Assembly: GCA_023301545.1 (NCBI GenBank)
Contig: JALZUI010000104.1
Span: 1 to 29,730 of the forward strand
Reading direction: 5' to 3'
Length of the DNA: 29,730 nt
From: Akkermansiaceae bacterium
Lineage (GTDB): Bacteria; Verrucomicrobiota; Verrucomicrobiia; Verrucomicrobiales; Akkermansiaceae
Below, piece by piece: positions 1 to 6,876 of the stretch; position 1 is the stretch's first letter, and each line of letters opens with the position of its first letter. The notes under the pieces are model-generated. The model made no database searches, was not told the origin of the DNA, and saw only the letters and a program-made list of their open reading frames with translations. The translations under genes were made by a program, and so were the position numbers.

Positions 1-569
1 CTCCCATGCTCGCCCCCCGATAGAAAGTCCTCATGAGCCAGTCCACCCGTACTATTCCATTCACCTCTAATTTCTTCGCGAACTCCCGCTCCGTTTGAAG
101 CCGTTCCTAGACTGACATAAATATTCCCTTGGGAATCCTTTACAGGACCAAAAGCAAATTCATGATAATTCCCAGAAAGCCCCCAATCTGTACTTACCGC
201 TTCATAATAGTCAGCTGTCCCATCTTGATTTTCATCATGAAGGCGGGTTAGTTCTCCACGTTGCACAACAAGAACGGTTCCCTCCTCCTCTACAAGAATC
301 CCAAGAGGCTCTTGTAACCCGCTAGCAAAGAGGCTCCATTCTTTTGTCGGAGAATCATAAATCATAACTTCCCCCCGGTGGAAGCAAGCGACGAGCTGAC
401 CTTCGGCAGTCAGATCCATTCCGCCAATTTGGGGGTCGACATCCTCTGGAATCGTAATGCTCTCAAAGTCATAGTGGTTCTCCCATGCAAACTCGGCAAA
501 ACAAGAAAGTGGAGAGAGGGCACTCAGTAACAGAGCTCCAAAGATCGTGCGGGGTATAAAGAAGTTCAT
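1..569 (-). CDS. Secreted beta-propeller dehydrogenase-like protein, 3' end missing
   Basis: I translated this by hand from the ATG at 569. It runs 189 codons with no stop before the left window edge, so only the N-terminal part is present. The first 25 residues form a signal peptide (MNFFIPRTIFGALLLSAL, ending near SCFAE). The mature part reads like the N-terminal beta-propeller of the PQQ/glucose-sorbosone dehydrogenase-like proteins abundant in Planctomycetes and Verrucomicrobia. It has blades such as GGMDLTAEGQLVACFHRGEV and GILVEEEGTVLVVQRGELTR, plus a calcium-loop-like DENQDGTAD. Those proteins often carry a C-terminal haem c domain, which cannot be checked here. The start lies 8 bp after the stop of the cytochrome gene with no Shine-Dalgarno, which suggests translational coupling. 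Substrate unknown; a sugar or sugar derivative is an inference from the neighbouring sulfatase. Confidence 0.75.
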   Translation of the reverse strand, partial: MNFFIPRTIFGALLLSALSPLSCFAEFAWENHYDFESITIPEDVDPQIGGMDLTAEGQLVACFHRGEVMIYDSPTKEWSLFASGLQEPLGILVEEEGTVLVVQRGELTRLHDENQDGTADYYEAVSTDWGLSGNYHEFAFGPVKDSQGNIYVSLGTASNGAGVREEIRGEWNSTGGLAHEDFLSGGEHG

Positions 570-577
570 CGGAAATT

Positions 578-1444
578 TTATTGAGCGGTGTGAATTACGG
601 TAAGTGATTGTCCAGATACTTGGCTGGTCGTGCGGAGCTCTTTAGTTTCTCTATCAGGAGCCTGATACACAGGTAACGAAGGCGAGCCAGTAAAGGTCCG
701 TTTAATCACGTTTCCTTCTAGCTCTATCGCCTCAGTAATTTCGACCTCGCCAATCATATAAATAAACGTAGGCAGCCCCTCTTTCACGCGATACCCCTTA
801 AACTCTGGCTTCAACTCACTAGTGAATAGAGAAGCATTCTCCGTATAACATTTCTTACCCATCTTGGCCAAATCGTTTCCACTTGATCGGTAATACCCCC
901 ATGCGCTCGCCTCGCCAGTAGTAATATATCTCAGACGGCAGAGATCCGTATCCCATACCAGGTTGTGCTTCTCTTCCGTAGGTAGGGCAACGTAGAGCGA
1001 TGCTGGCCCTGAGTCAGGGATGAAGGTGCGAATAATCCGTGGACGAGCGGCCATTGTTGGGCTCTCCGCATAGAGATCACCTTTCTGTACTTTGGCATTT
1101 TTCGTCCCCTTGGTAGCCTTGATGATATATTGATAAATCTCCTTCAAGTCTCCTTCCGCAACATGAGCCATGGATGGCATTTGAGGCATTTGCGGACGCT
1201 TTTTCCCCGGCTCCACACACCACTTGATGAATGCAGCCTCGTCTTTGTGGTAAATCTTAGCAATATCTACCAGAGAAGGTCCAACTACCGCTTTATCTAA
1301 CAGGTGACAACCCGAGCAATTTATCGTAAAAGCGAGAGGCGTTGCTACCTCTTCATTCTCCGCCGACACGCTCGATGATTGCAACATCAATAAAGCACTG
1401 GCCGCCAGTAGCTTGGCCGAGAATAGTTGGTTTATTATAGTCAT
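578..1444 (-). CDS. Secreted mono-haem c-type cytochrome with C-terminal domain of unknown function
   Basis: The protein has 288 residues. It begins with a signal peptide of about 28 residues ending SSSVSA, so it should be exported to the periplasm. A single haem c site CSGCH lies at residues 43-47, and the methionines in PQMPQMPSM (86, 89 or 92) are candidate sixth ligands, so residues 30-115 form a class I cytochrome c fold. Residues from about 130 on (RIIRTFIPDSGPASLYVALP, then TDLCRLRY) resemble a domain that recurs beside haem domains in PVC-group secreted proteins; I cannot name its function. The ATG at 1444 sits 1 bp beyond the sulfatase stop, and the next gene starts 8 bp after this one ends. 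That gives one operon and suggests the cytochrome accepts electrons from the downstream propeller dehydrogenase (inference). Confidence 0.85.
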   Translation of the reverse strand: MTIINQLFSAKLLAASALLMLQSSSVSAENEEVATPLAFTINCSGCHLLDKAVVGPSLVDIAKIYHKDEAAFIKWCVEPGKKRPQMPQMPSMAHVAEGDLKEIYQYIIKATKGTKNAKVQKGDLYAESPTMAARPRIIRTFIPDSGPASLYVALPTEEKHNLVWDTDLCRLRYITTGEASAWGYYRSSGNDLAKMGKKCYTENASLFTSELKPEFKGYRVKEGLPTFIYMIGEVEITEAIELEGNVIKRTFTGSPSLPVYQAPDRETKELRTTSQVSGQSLTVIHTAQ

Positions 1445-1445
1445 T

Positions 1446-2999
1446 TTACTTAGATTGATTATTCGTAGTACTTATTTTACACCAGTCAGCGTGACGTTGT
1501 TTCATCATCGCTAATTTTTCAGGGTGTAGTAAAGATAAGTCATGAGCTTCATTGTGATCTTTTGAGAGATCGAAAAGCTCCCACTTCTCTCCATGAAACA
1601 CAGCTTTCCAATTCCCTTCACGCACAGCTCCACCAGCTTGCCATTGCCAAAACAACGGATTTTCACGGGTGAGTGGTTGGTCATCAAGCGTCGGCAGTAA
1701 GCTAACTCCCTGCATAGGGGTCACGATTTCCCCCTTAAAAGACTCTGGATAATCCGAGTTCGTTAACTCCACCAGTGTAGACATGACATCAATGAAATGA
1801 GCAGGCTCATGACAAAACCCTCCTAGCGATTGAATTTTACCTGGGAAACTAACAATAAAGGGGGTACGAATCCCTCCCTCGTGAGAGTAATTTTTCCAGT
1901 TCCGCAATGGTGTATTCTGCACCGTAGCCCAACGCTTACCTACTGTTTCATAACTAGCTACACTCCCAAAGTCGTCGATATTCTTCGATAAAACCTTAGC
2001 TCCCGTAGACTCAGCGCATCCCCCGTTGTCCGACGCAAACATGATTAAGGTATTCTCCAATTTATTATCTTCCTTAAGCTTTTTTAAAATTCGCCCTACA
2101 TTTTGGTCCACACTGTCCAACATAGCGGCATAAATCTCCATCCGTCTTTTTTCCTTAGCTCGATCCTCCTCTGAGAGCCCTTTCCAAGCAGAAACAGGTA
2201 GAGGTTTAAATTTCGTTTTTTCTGGATCAATGAGCCCTTTCTCAACCATCCGTAGATAGCGTGCTTTTTGGATAGCGGCGTATCCTTCGTCATATACCCC
2301 TTTGTATTTCTCGATATCTTTTGGACGAGCATGAAGAGGGTAGTGCGGAGCGGTGTAAGCTAGGTATAAAAAGAAAGGCTTATCATCGAGCTCCTTTTCC
2401 TCCAACCACTCCAGAGGTTTGTCAGTAAAAGCATCTGTTGCGTAAAAATCATAATTCTCAGGAGTGTACGGCCTATGGACCTTAGCATCATCACACCAGT
2501 AGCGCGCTTTTGCTGGTGATTTAGATTTCCTCCCAGGCTCCGCCTCATTCTCACGCTTAACACCAGGGTTCCAGAGGTTGCTACAACCATCACGTAATCC
2601 ATAATAATGATCAAAACCTCGGTCGTATAAATTCTCTTGTCCATGATGCTTACCAGAAGCATACGTGCGATACCCGCTAGTACGCAGCACCTCGCCAATC
2701 GTTACCGAATTCAGCATGGATAAAGGCTTCTCATCCATATTCGACTGTTGAGCGTAGATTCCCGTAAGCAGACAAGCCCGTGATGGCATACATTTACCGG
2801 TGTTGTACATCTGAGTGTAACGTAAGCCTTTAGAAGCCAGCCCGTCGATATTGGGAGTCTCAATCTCGCTCCCGTAACAGCCTAAATCGCTATACCCCAT
2901 GTCATCGACTAAGATAAATACGATATTAGGACGCTTCAGTTCATTAGCGAAGCAAGATGAAATACTGACAAAAAACCAGAGTGAAACGAATCTAATCAT
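1446..2999 (-). CDS. Secreted type I (formylglycine) sulfatase
   Basis: This is an arylsulfatase-family hydrolase removing sulfate esters. With the chosen ATG at 2999 it has 517 residues and starts with a signal peptide (MIRFVSLWFFVSISSCFA). The frame stays open to a TTG at 3041, but that codon falls inside the best promoter match. Key features are RPNIVFILVDDMGYSDLGCYG with the metal-binding DD pair at 32-33, and GKCMPSRACLLTG, where Cys70 in CxPSR is the residue converted to formylglycine. Further family motifs are KWHxG-like SGKHHG, the PFFLYLAYTAPHYP segment, and SDNGG. The cysteine version of the motif needs a formylglycine-generating enzyme, and none is visible here: the FGE-like domain at 16059-18575 lacks the catalytic cysteines. 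First gene of a three-gene operon. Substrate cannot be read from sequence; a sulfated polysaccharide is plausible. Confidence 0.93.
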   Translation of the reverse strand: MIRFVSLWFFVSISSCFANELKRPNIVFILVDDMGYSDLGCYGSEIETPNIDGLASKGLRYTQMYNTGKCMPSRACLLTGIYAQQSNMDEKPLSMLNSVTIGEVLRTSGYRTYASGKHHGQENLYDRGFDHYYGLRDGCSNLWNPGVKRENEAEPGRKSKSPAKARYWCDDAKVHRPYTPENYDFYATDAFTDKPLEWLEEKELDDKPFFLYLAYTAPHYPLHARPKDIEKYKGVYDEGYAAIQKARYLRMVEKGLIDPEKTKFKPLPVSAWKGLSEEDRAKEKRRMEIYAAMLDSVDQNVGRILKKLKEDNKLENTLIMFASDNGGCAESTGAKVLSKNIDDFGSVASYETVGKRWATVQNTPLRNWKNYSHEGGIRTPFIVSFPGKIQSLGGFCHEPAHFIDVMSTLVELTNSDYPESFKGEIVTPMQGVSLLPTLDDQPLTRENPLFWQWQAGGAVREGNWKAVFHGEKWELFDLSKDHNEAHDLSLLHPEKLAMMKQRHADWCKISTTNNQSK

Positions 3000-3019
3000 A
3001 TAGGAAGCGAAGTGAAAAC

Positions 3020-3048
3020 AATAGACCTCGTAAGCAACCAAGAGTCAA
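3020..3048 (-). promoter_or_regulatory. Candidate sigma-70 promoter of the sulfatase operon
   Basis: On the minus strand, TTGACT (3048-3043) and TCTATT (3025-3020) are separated by exactly 17 bp. Transcription would start near 3013, giving a leader of about 14 nt to the ATG at 2999. It matches 5/6 and 4/6 consensus bases. Called by eye only; Verrucomicrobial promoter consensus may differ from that of Escherichia coli. Confidence 0.45.
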
Positions 3049-3067
3049 ACTATCAATACGTATACCT

Positions 3068-3076
3068 CCCCCCCCC
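3068..3076. repeat. Nine-base C/G homopolymer in the divergent promoter region
   Basis: An uninterrupted run of nine C (plus strand) lies between the divergent sulfatase operon and the glycosyltransferase gene. It is 20 bp upstream of the candidate sulfatase -35 box and 77 bp upstream of the glycosyltransferase start. Runs of this length are prone to slippage, and in other bacteria they tune promoter strength. A functional role here is speculative, and the tract could also be a sequencing-length error. Confidence 0.9.
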
Positions 3077-3152
3077 AAGGAAAGTCTTTAACTAAAATGT
3101 TCTGGCTTATTATCCAGATTTTACGATTAATACAATCTCACCACCGCCTCCT

Positions 3153-5147
3153 ATGAACGATCATACCTATGCTATTATTCCAGCCCTCAATGAGGAGCAG
3201 ACTATTGGCGCGGTGATTACCAATTTATTGGAGCACGGAGTGACTCAGGTTATCGTGGTTGATAATGGATCTACCGACACCACTTCTGCCGTGGCACGCG
3301 CCGCAGGTGCGCGGGTCGTCCCTGAACAGGAAAAGGGCTACGGGCGCGCTTGCTTGGCTGGCATCGCTGCTTTACCTTATGAGTGCCAATGGGTGCTCTT
3401 TTGTGATGCCGATGGCAGCGACGACTTACAAGACCTTCCTAAACTAGCGGAGCAACAAGAGGAGCATGATTTCATCCTCGGTAACCGCCGTGCCACACCA
3501 GAAGGGCGTAGTAATCTGACGGGAGTGCAAAATTTCGGGAACTGGCTTTCGGGCTTCCTCATGAAACTAGGTTGGGGACAGGGCTTTTCAGATCTGGGCC
3601 CCCTACGCCTGATTCGTAAGGAATCACTAGCGAGCCTAGAGATGCAGGACCAGAACTTTGGGTGGACTGTGGAAATGCAGGCTAAATCGCTAGACAAAAA
3701 ACTCCGCACCACAGAAGTCCCCGTCAATTACCTCCCGCGACAAGGAGGGCAATCCAAGATCTCGGGGAACTTAAAGGCTAGCATCCAGGCGGGAACTATC
3801 ATTCTCTCAACCCTAGCGGCACTCTGGATCAATCGACCTGTCATTCGTCGTTTTTTCGCTATCTTCTCGGTCTTAACCCTACTCGTAGGCGCTACTATTA
3901 CGGGATTCTGGGGAGACCCTGCCTCAGCCGAAAAGGGAATCCACTTTTTCTGGGGCATCGGAATCATGTCCGCGGGCTTTCTCCTCGCGCTCGCATATAA
4001 AGACTGGAAGCTCTGGCAGATTTTTGCGATCGCTATTATCACACGCGCACTACTCCTGCCGATGCCTCCCGGCGATGATATCTGGCGCTACATTTGGGAA
4101 GGAGTAGTCCAGTCGCATGGAGTCAACCCGTATAATACCCCGCCTCTCGACACCTCTCTCTCTGAACTCAGAACAGATTGGTGGCCTCTAATAAACCACC
4201 CCGAGGTCACAGCGATTTACCCTCCTTTAGCTCAATTAATTTTTCGTATTATCGCTAGTATTTCACCAAGCGCACTCGCCTTTAAACTCATAATCACCCT
4301 TGCAGACCTTTCTATCGGCTGCCTTTTAGCCAAACGCTTTGGCGCCAAAGCCTTGCTCTACCTCCTCAACCCTATGGTTATCTATTGCTTTGCGGGTGGA
4401 GCTCATTACGAATCACTATTCCTTCTCCCCTTAGTGGCCGCCACCCTCATATGGGATGAGAAGAAATCTTGGAAGACCATGGCAGTAGTAGGTCTGCTAG
4501 TCGGAGCGAGTATTTCAATAAAGCTCGTGGCGATTCTTGCCGCTGGATTCATTGGCTGGAGACTACTTTTACGACAATTTTCACCACAGCGAAACTTATC
4601 TAGCCTGATCGCATACTTAGCGTCGGCCCTCGCTGTGCCCCTTCTCTCATACGGCCTCTTTAGTGCATTACAAGGAACGCCACAGAACCTCTACCCCAAA
4701 GAATTTGCGACGGTAGCGCGTAGCACTGAACTCCTTCCTTGGATAACCGAGTTCTTCAATAACAACCCTGACAAACCGATCGTCAATAAGGTCTTTGCCA
4801 TTCCGCTCGTACTCATTTTAATCCCCATCACTCTCTGCACAAAACAGCTCTCGACATTCATTGTCCGTAGTACTCTCGCACTACTTTTCTGTGCGCCGAT
4901 GGTACACGCATGGTACCTGACCTGGATTATCCCCTTTGCGCAAAAACGCTACATAGCGACCACAATCGCCTTTTCGGTAACCGGATTTTTCTACTTCATC
5001 CTCCCCTATCGCTATGCCGCGGAGGAGAGCTGGACACTTACGATCTGGGAACGGCTACTCTTCTGGAGCCCCCTACTCCTGATCGTTCCGGAACTTATTC
5101 AGCAGCTTGCTCGTCCTCTACGAGGTGCGAAAGACGTTCAATCTTAA
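3153..5147 (+). CDS. GT2 polyprenyl-phosphate sugar synthase fused to a GT-C integral-membrane glycosyltransferase
   Basis: The protein has 664 residues in two modules. Residues 1 to about 215 are a DPM1-like family 2 glycosyltransferase. It shows IPALNEEQTIGAVI, VDNGSTDTT and the metal/nucleotide-sugar motif FCDADGSDD, followed by ILGNRRATPEGR, and should load a sugar from a nucleotide donor onto a polyprenyl phosphate. Residues from about 228 on contain many hydrophobic helices with the extracytoplasmic loop PPGDDIWRYIWEG (Asp308-Asp309) and GVNPYNTPP. This is typical of GT-C enzymes of the GT87/ArnT-like type that use polyprenyl-phosphate sugars. The fusion would therefore make the donor inside and transfer the sugar outside. 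The acceptor is unknown; mannose is a guess. The last 53 bp overlap the convergent ymdB-like gene, with no terminator between them. Confidence 0.85.
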   Translation: MNDHTYAIIPALNEEQTIGAVITNLLEHGVTQVIVVDNGSTDTTSAVARAAGARVVPEQEKGYGRACLAGIAALPYECQWVLFCDADGSDDLQDLPKLAEQQEEHDFILGNRRATPEGRSNLTGVQNFGNWLSGFLMKLGWGQGFSDLGPLRLIRKESLASLEMQDQNFGWTVEMQAKSLDKKLRTTEVPVNYLPRQGGQSKISGNLKASIQAGTIILSTLAALWINRPVIRRFFAIFSVLTLLVGATITGFWGDPASAEKGIHFFWGIGIMSAGFLLALAYKDWKLWQIFAIAIITRALLLPMPPGDDIWRYIWEGVVQSHGVNPYNTPPLDTSLSELRTDWWPLINHPEVTAIYPPLAQLIFRIIASISPSALAFKLIITLADLSIGCLLAKRFGAKALLYLLNPMVIYCFAGGAHYESLFLLPLVAATLIWDEKKSWKTMAVVGLLVGASISIKLVAILAAGFIGWRLLLRQFSPQRNLSSLIAYLASALAVPLLSYGLFSALQGTPQNLYPKEFATVARSTELLPWITEFFNNNPDKPIVNKVFAIPLVLILIPITLCTKQLSTFIVRSTLALLFCAPMVHAWYLTWIIPFAQKRYIATTIAFSVTGFFYFILPYRYAAEESWTLTIWERLLFWSPLLLIVPELIQQLARPLRGAKDVQS

Positions 5148-5910
5148 GCGCTTTCCCTGTTTCCATATCGATATCGATAATCGCACCACAGAGACGTACA
5201 GGACCTTTAGCTATTGGGAAGCGCGTCGGCATGCTATTTTCAAAACGCCAAAGGACAGAATCAATGTCGCGTCCGATAACTGAATCATCAGGGCCGCACA
5301 TTCCTGCATCTGACAGATGCGCGGTACCACCTGGGAAAATTCGCTCGTCTGCTGTTTGTACATGTGTATGAGTCCCACAAACTCCGGAGACTAGACCATC
5401 CATACAGCGCGAGAACGCAACCTTTTCACTAGTTGCTTCCGCATGGAAATCACAGAAAATCGCTTTAACACCTTCTTCACGCATCCGTTTGGCTTCTTTC
5501 GGGCCATGGTAAAATGGGTTCTGCAATGGCGGCTGCATAAAGGTACGCCCTTGGAGTTGCATGACTCCGACTTTCCCCTTCTTAGTCTCTAGAACAATCG
5601 AACCAGAACCAGGAGTCCGCGCCTCATAGTTTAACGGACGCAGAACGCGCGGCTCATCTTTCATGAAGTCCACTAAATCCCTTTGATCCCAGACATGATC
5701 ACCAGTAGTCACTACCGCAGCGCCAGCCCGCATAAACTCAATCGCGATCTTAGGAGTGATCCCCTTTCCAGCAGCTGAGTTTTCGCCATTGACGACGATA
5801 AAGTCTAGCTCTCGCTCTTCTTTAATTTTCGGTAAAAAATCGATAACGGCTTTTCGGCCAGGGGCACCGACAACATCACCGAGGAAAAGTAATCTGAGAA
5901 CTGTAGACAT
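5095..5910 (-). CDS. ymdB: YmdB-family metallophosphoesterase (cyclic nucleotide phosphodiesterase)
   Basis: The protein has 271 residues, the usual length of the TIGR00282/YmdB family, dinuclear-metal phosphodiesterases acting on 2',3'-cyclic nucleotides and cAMP. In Bacillus the enzyme affects biofilm and motility decisions. Recognisable ligands are Asp12 in FLGDVVGAPGR, Glu43-Asn44 in NGENSAAGKG, His155 in FHAEATSEK, and His180/His182 in GTHTHVQTAD. The position that is normally Asn in the TxGNHxWD motif is Asp71 here (TTGDHVWDQRD), a conservative change in a metal-bridging ligand. The product carries no signal peptide and should be cytoplasmic. It is the last of three co-directional genes, and its 3' end overlaps the glycosyltransferase on the other strand. 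Confidence 0.92.
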   Translation of the reverse strand: MSTVLRLLFLGDVVGAPGRKAVIDFLPKIKEERELDFIVVNGENSAAGKGITPKIAIEFMRAGAAVVTTGDHVWDQRDLVDFMKDEPRVLRPLNYEARTPGSGSIVLETKKGKVGVMQLQGRTFMQPPLQNPFYHGPKEAKRMREEGVKAIFCDFHAEATSEKVAFSRCMDGLVSGVCGTHTHVQTADERIFPGGTAHLSDAGMCGPDDSVIGRDIDSVLWRFENSMPTRFPIAKGPVRLCGAIIDIDMETGKALKIERLSHLVEDEQAAE

Positions 5911-5968
5911 GCGCGCACTTCACACCTCAGAGTGCAGAGAAACAAGCCTTTTCTCAAGAATGAACAAC

Positions 5969-6445
5969 CTAGTAACTCAATACTTGGCCACCCTCCTTAG
6001 GGTTCTCAGCCTTGTCCAAAATAAACTTCTTAAGCTTGGCGGCTAGATCCTTTTCTCCGGCATTAATTAGACGCTCGTAATCCACCTTCGCTAATTCTGG
6101 ATTTCCCATTAAGAAATGGAGACACCCTCGGTATTGATAAGCCTCTACAAGTCTAGGGTCGAGCTTAAGCGCGATATTGTAATGCTTCAGAGATTCAGCG
6201 TAGTGTTCCTCATTCACCTGACGTAACGCAAAGGCATAATTACTATGCGCCGCGGCTAGCTTTGGTTGCTTCTCTATTGCTAGCTTAAACTTAGCGGCAG
6301 CTTTTTCGTAGGAATTCCGTTTAAGGAGAAAGGTTCCGTCCAAAAACGCACGCTTTGCCTGCGCTTCTACATCTTGAACCTCTTCGATTTTCTCGCTAAA
6401 GCCAATTAGAGGGAAGAGCATTACCAATATTAATAGGAACTTCAT
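5969..6445 (-). CDS. Small secreted tetratricopeptide-repeat protein
   Basis: The protein has 158 residues with an N-terminal signal peptide (MKFLLILVMLFPLIGFS) and no lipobox cysteine, so it is probably periplasmic. Residues 30-125 hold about three TPR units: AKFKLAIEKQPKLAAAHSNY, SLKHYNIALKLDPRLVEAYQ and AKVDYERLINAGE, with the expected Ala/Gly/Tyr/Pro pattern. TPRs bind partner proteins, so this is likely an adaptor; no catalytic motif is seen. It starts 40 bp after the IF-1-like gene and ends 58 bp before ymdB on the same strand, which suggests joint transcription. A single spacer of that kind does not prove a shared function. Confidence 0.8.
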   Translation of the reverse strand: MKFLLILVMLFPLIGFSEKIEEVQDVEAQAKRAFLDGTFLLKRNSYEKAAAKFKLAIEKQPKLAAAHSNYAFALRQVNEEHYAESLKHYNIALKLDPRLVEAYQYRGCLHFLMGNPELAKVDYERLINAGEKDLAAKLKKFILDKAENPKEGGQVLSY

Positions 6446-6485
6446 CAGACAATTATTATATATTCAGATCTATATGCAAGCAAAC

Positions 6486-6701
6486 TTAGCTCACAACCTC
6501 AACTATACGGCCTTTTTCAAAGTCATAAGTAGTCATTTCCAACTTAAGCTTACTTCCTATAGGAACACTCATTAAATCAAGCGCTAACCCTTTAGCCAAA
6601 TGAGCTAAGATCTTTTTCCCGTTTGGTAAATTAACGTAAGTTAACTTCTCATCTCGCTGCTCCACTACTTCCGCAATACATTCAATTGGCTTCTCGTACA
6701 T
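6486..6701 (-). CDS. Divergent IF-1-like OB-fold (S1-type) protein
   Basis: The protein has 71 residues from the ATG at 6701; a GTG two codons upstream is the alternative start. The sequence follows the translation initiation factor IF-1 pattern along its whole length. It has EVVEQRDEKLTYVNLPNGKK (IF-1: variable start, then L-NG), ILAHLAKGLALDLMSVPIGS (IF-1: AHISGK, hydrophobic, GD-V) and YDFEKGRIVEVVS (IF-1: PYDLxKGRI). The second half departs from canonical IF-1: AHISGKMRK becomes AHLAKGLALD, and GDKVxVELSPYD becomes GSKLKLEMTTYD, losing most of the basic residues that contact 16S rRNA. It is probably a paralogue with an altered RNA role, or a rapidly evolved infA. A standard infA elsewhere in the genome would settle this. 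Confidence 0.75.
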   Translation of the reverse strand: MYEKPIECIAEVVEQRDEKLTYVNLPNGKKILAHLAKGLALDLMSVPIGSKLKLEMTTYDFEKGRIVEVVS

Positions 6702-6876
6702 AAACACACTTTAACGAGAGCTCAGAGTAAAATCAATCTTTCCCTTTACCGAAAAAGAGGCGTTTTCAAAAAAAAGAAACAGTCTCAGTGCGTAAATTCA
6801 CTCAAAAAGAGGATTTCTGACTTGCAAAAAACCCAGAAATACGCAAACTTATCATGTAAATCGCAATTTTCACGAA

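Noticed and set aside
2999..3041. Longer sulfatase start at the TTG (3041)
   Set aside because: It would put 14 extra residues before a clean signal peptide and begin inside the candidate promoter spacer.
6708..6876. Attenuator or T-box riboswitch upstream of ilvB
   Set aside because: No leader peptide rich in Leu/Val/Ile codons, no specifier or antiterminator-like stem, and no good -35/-10 pair could be found by eye.
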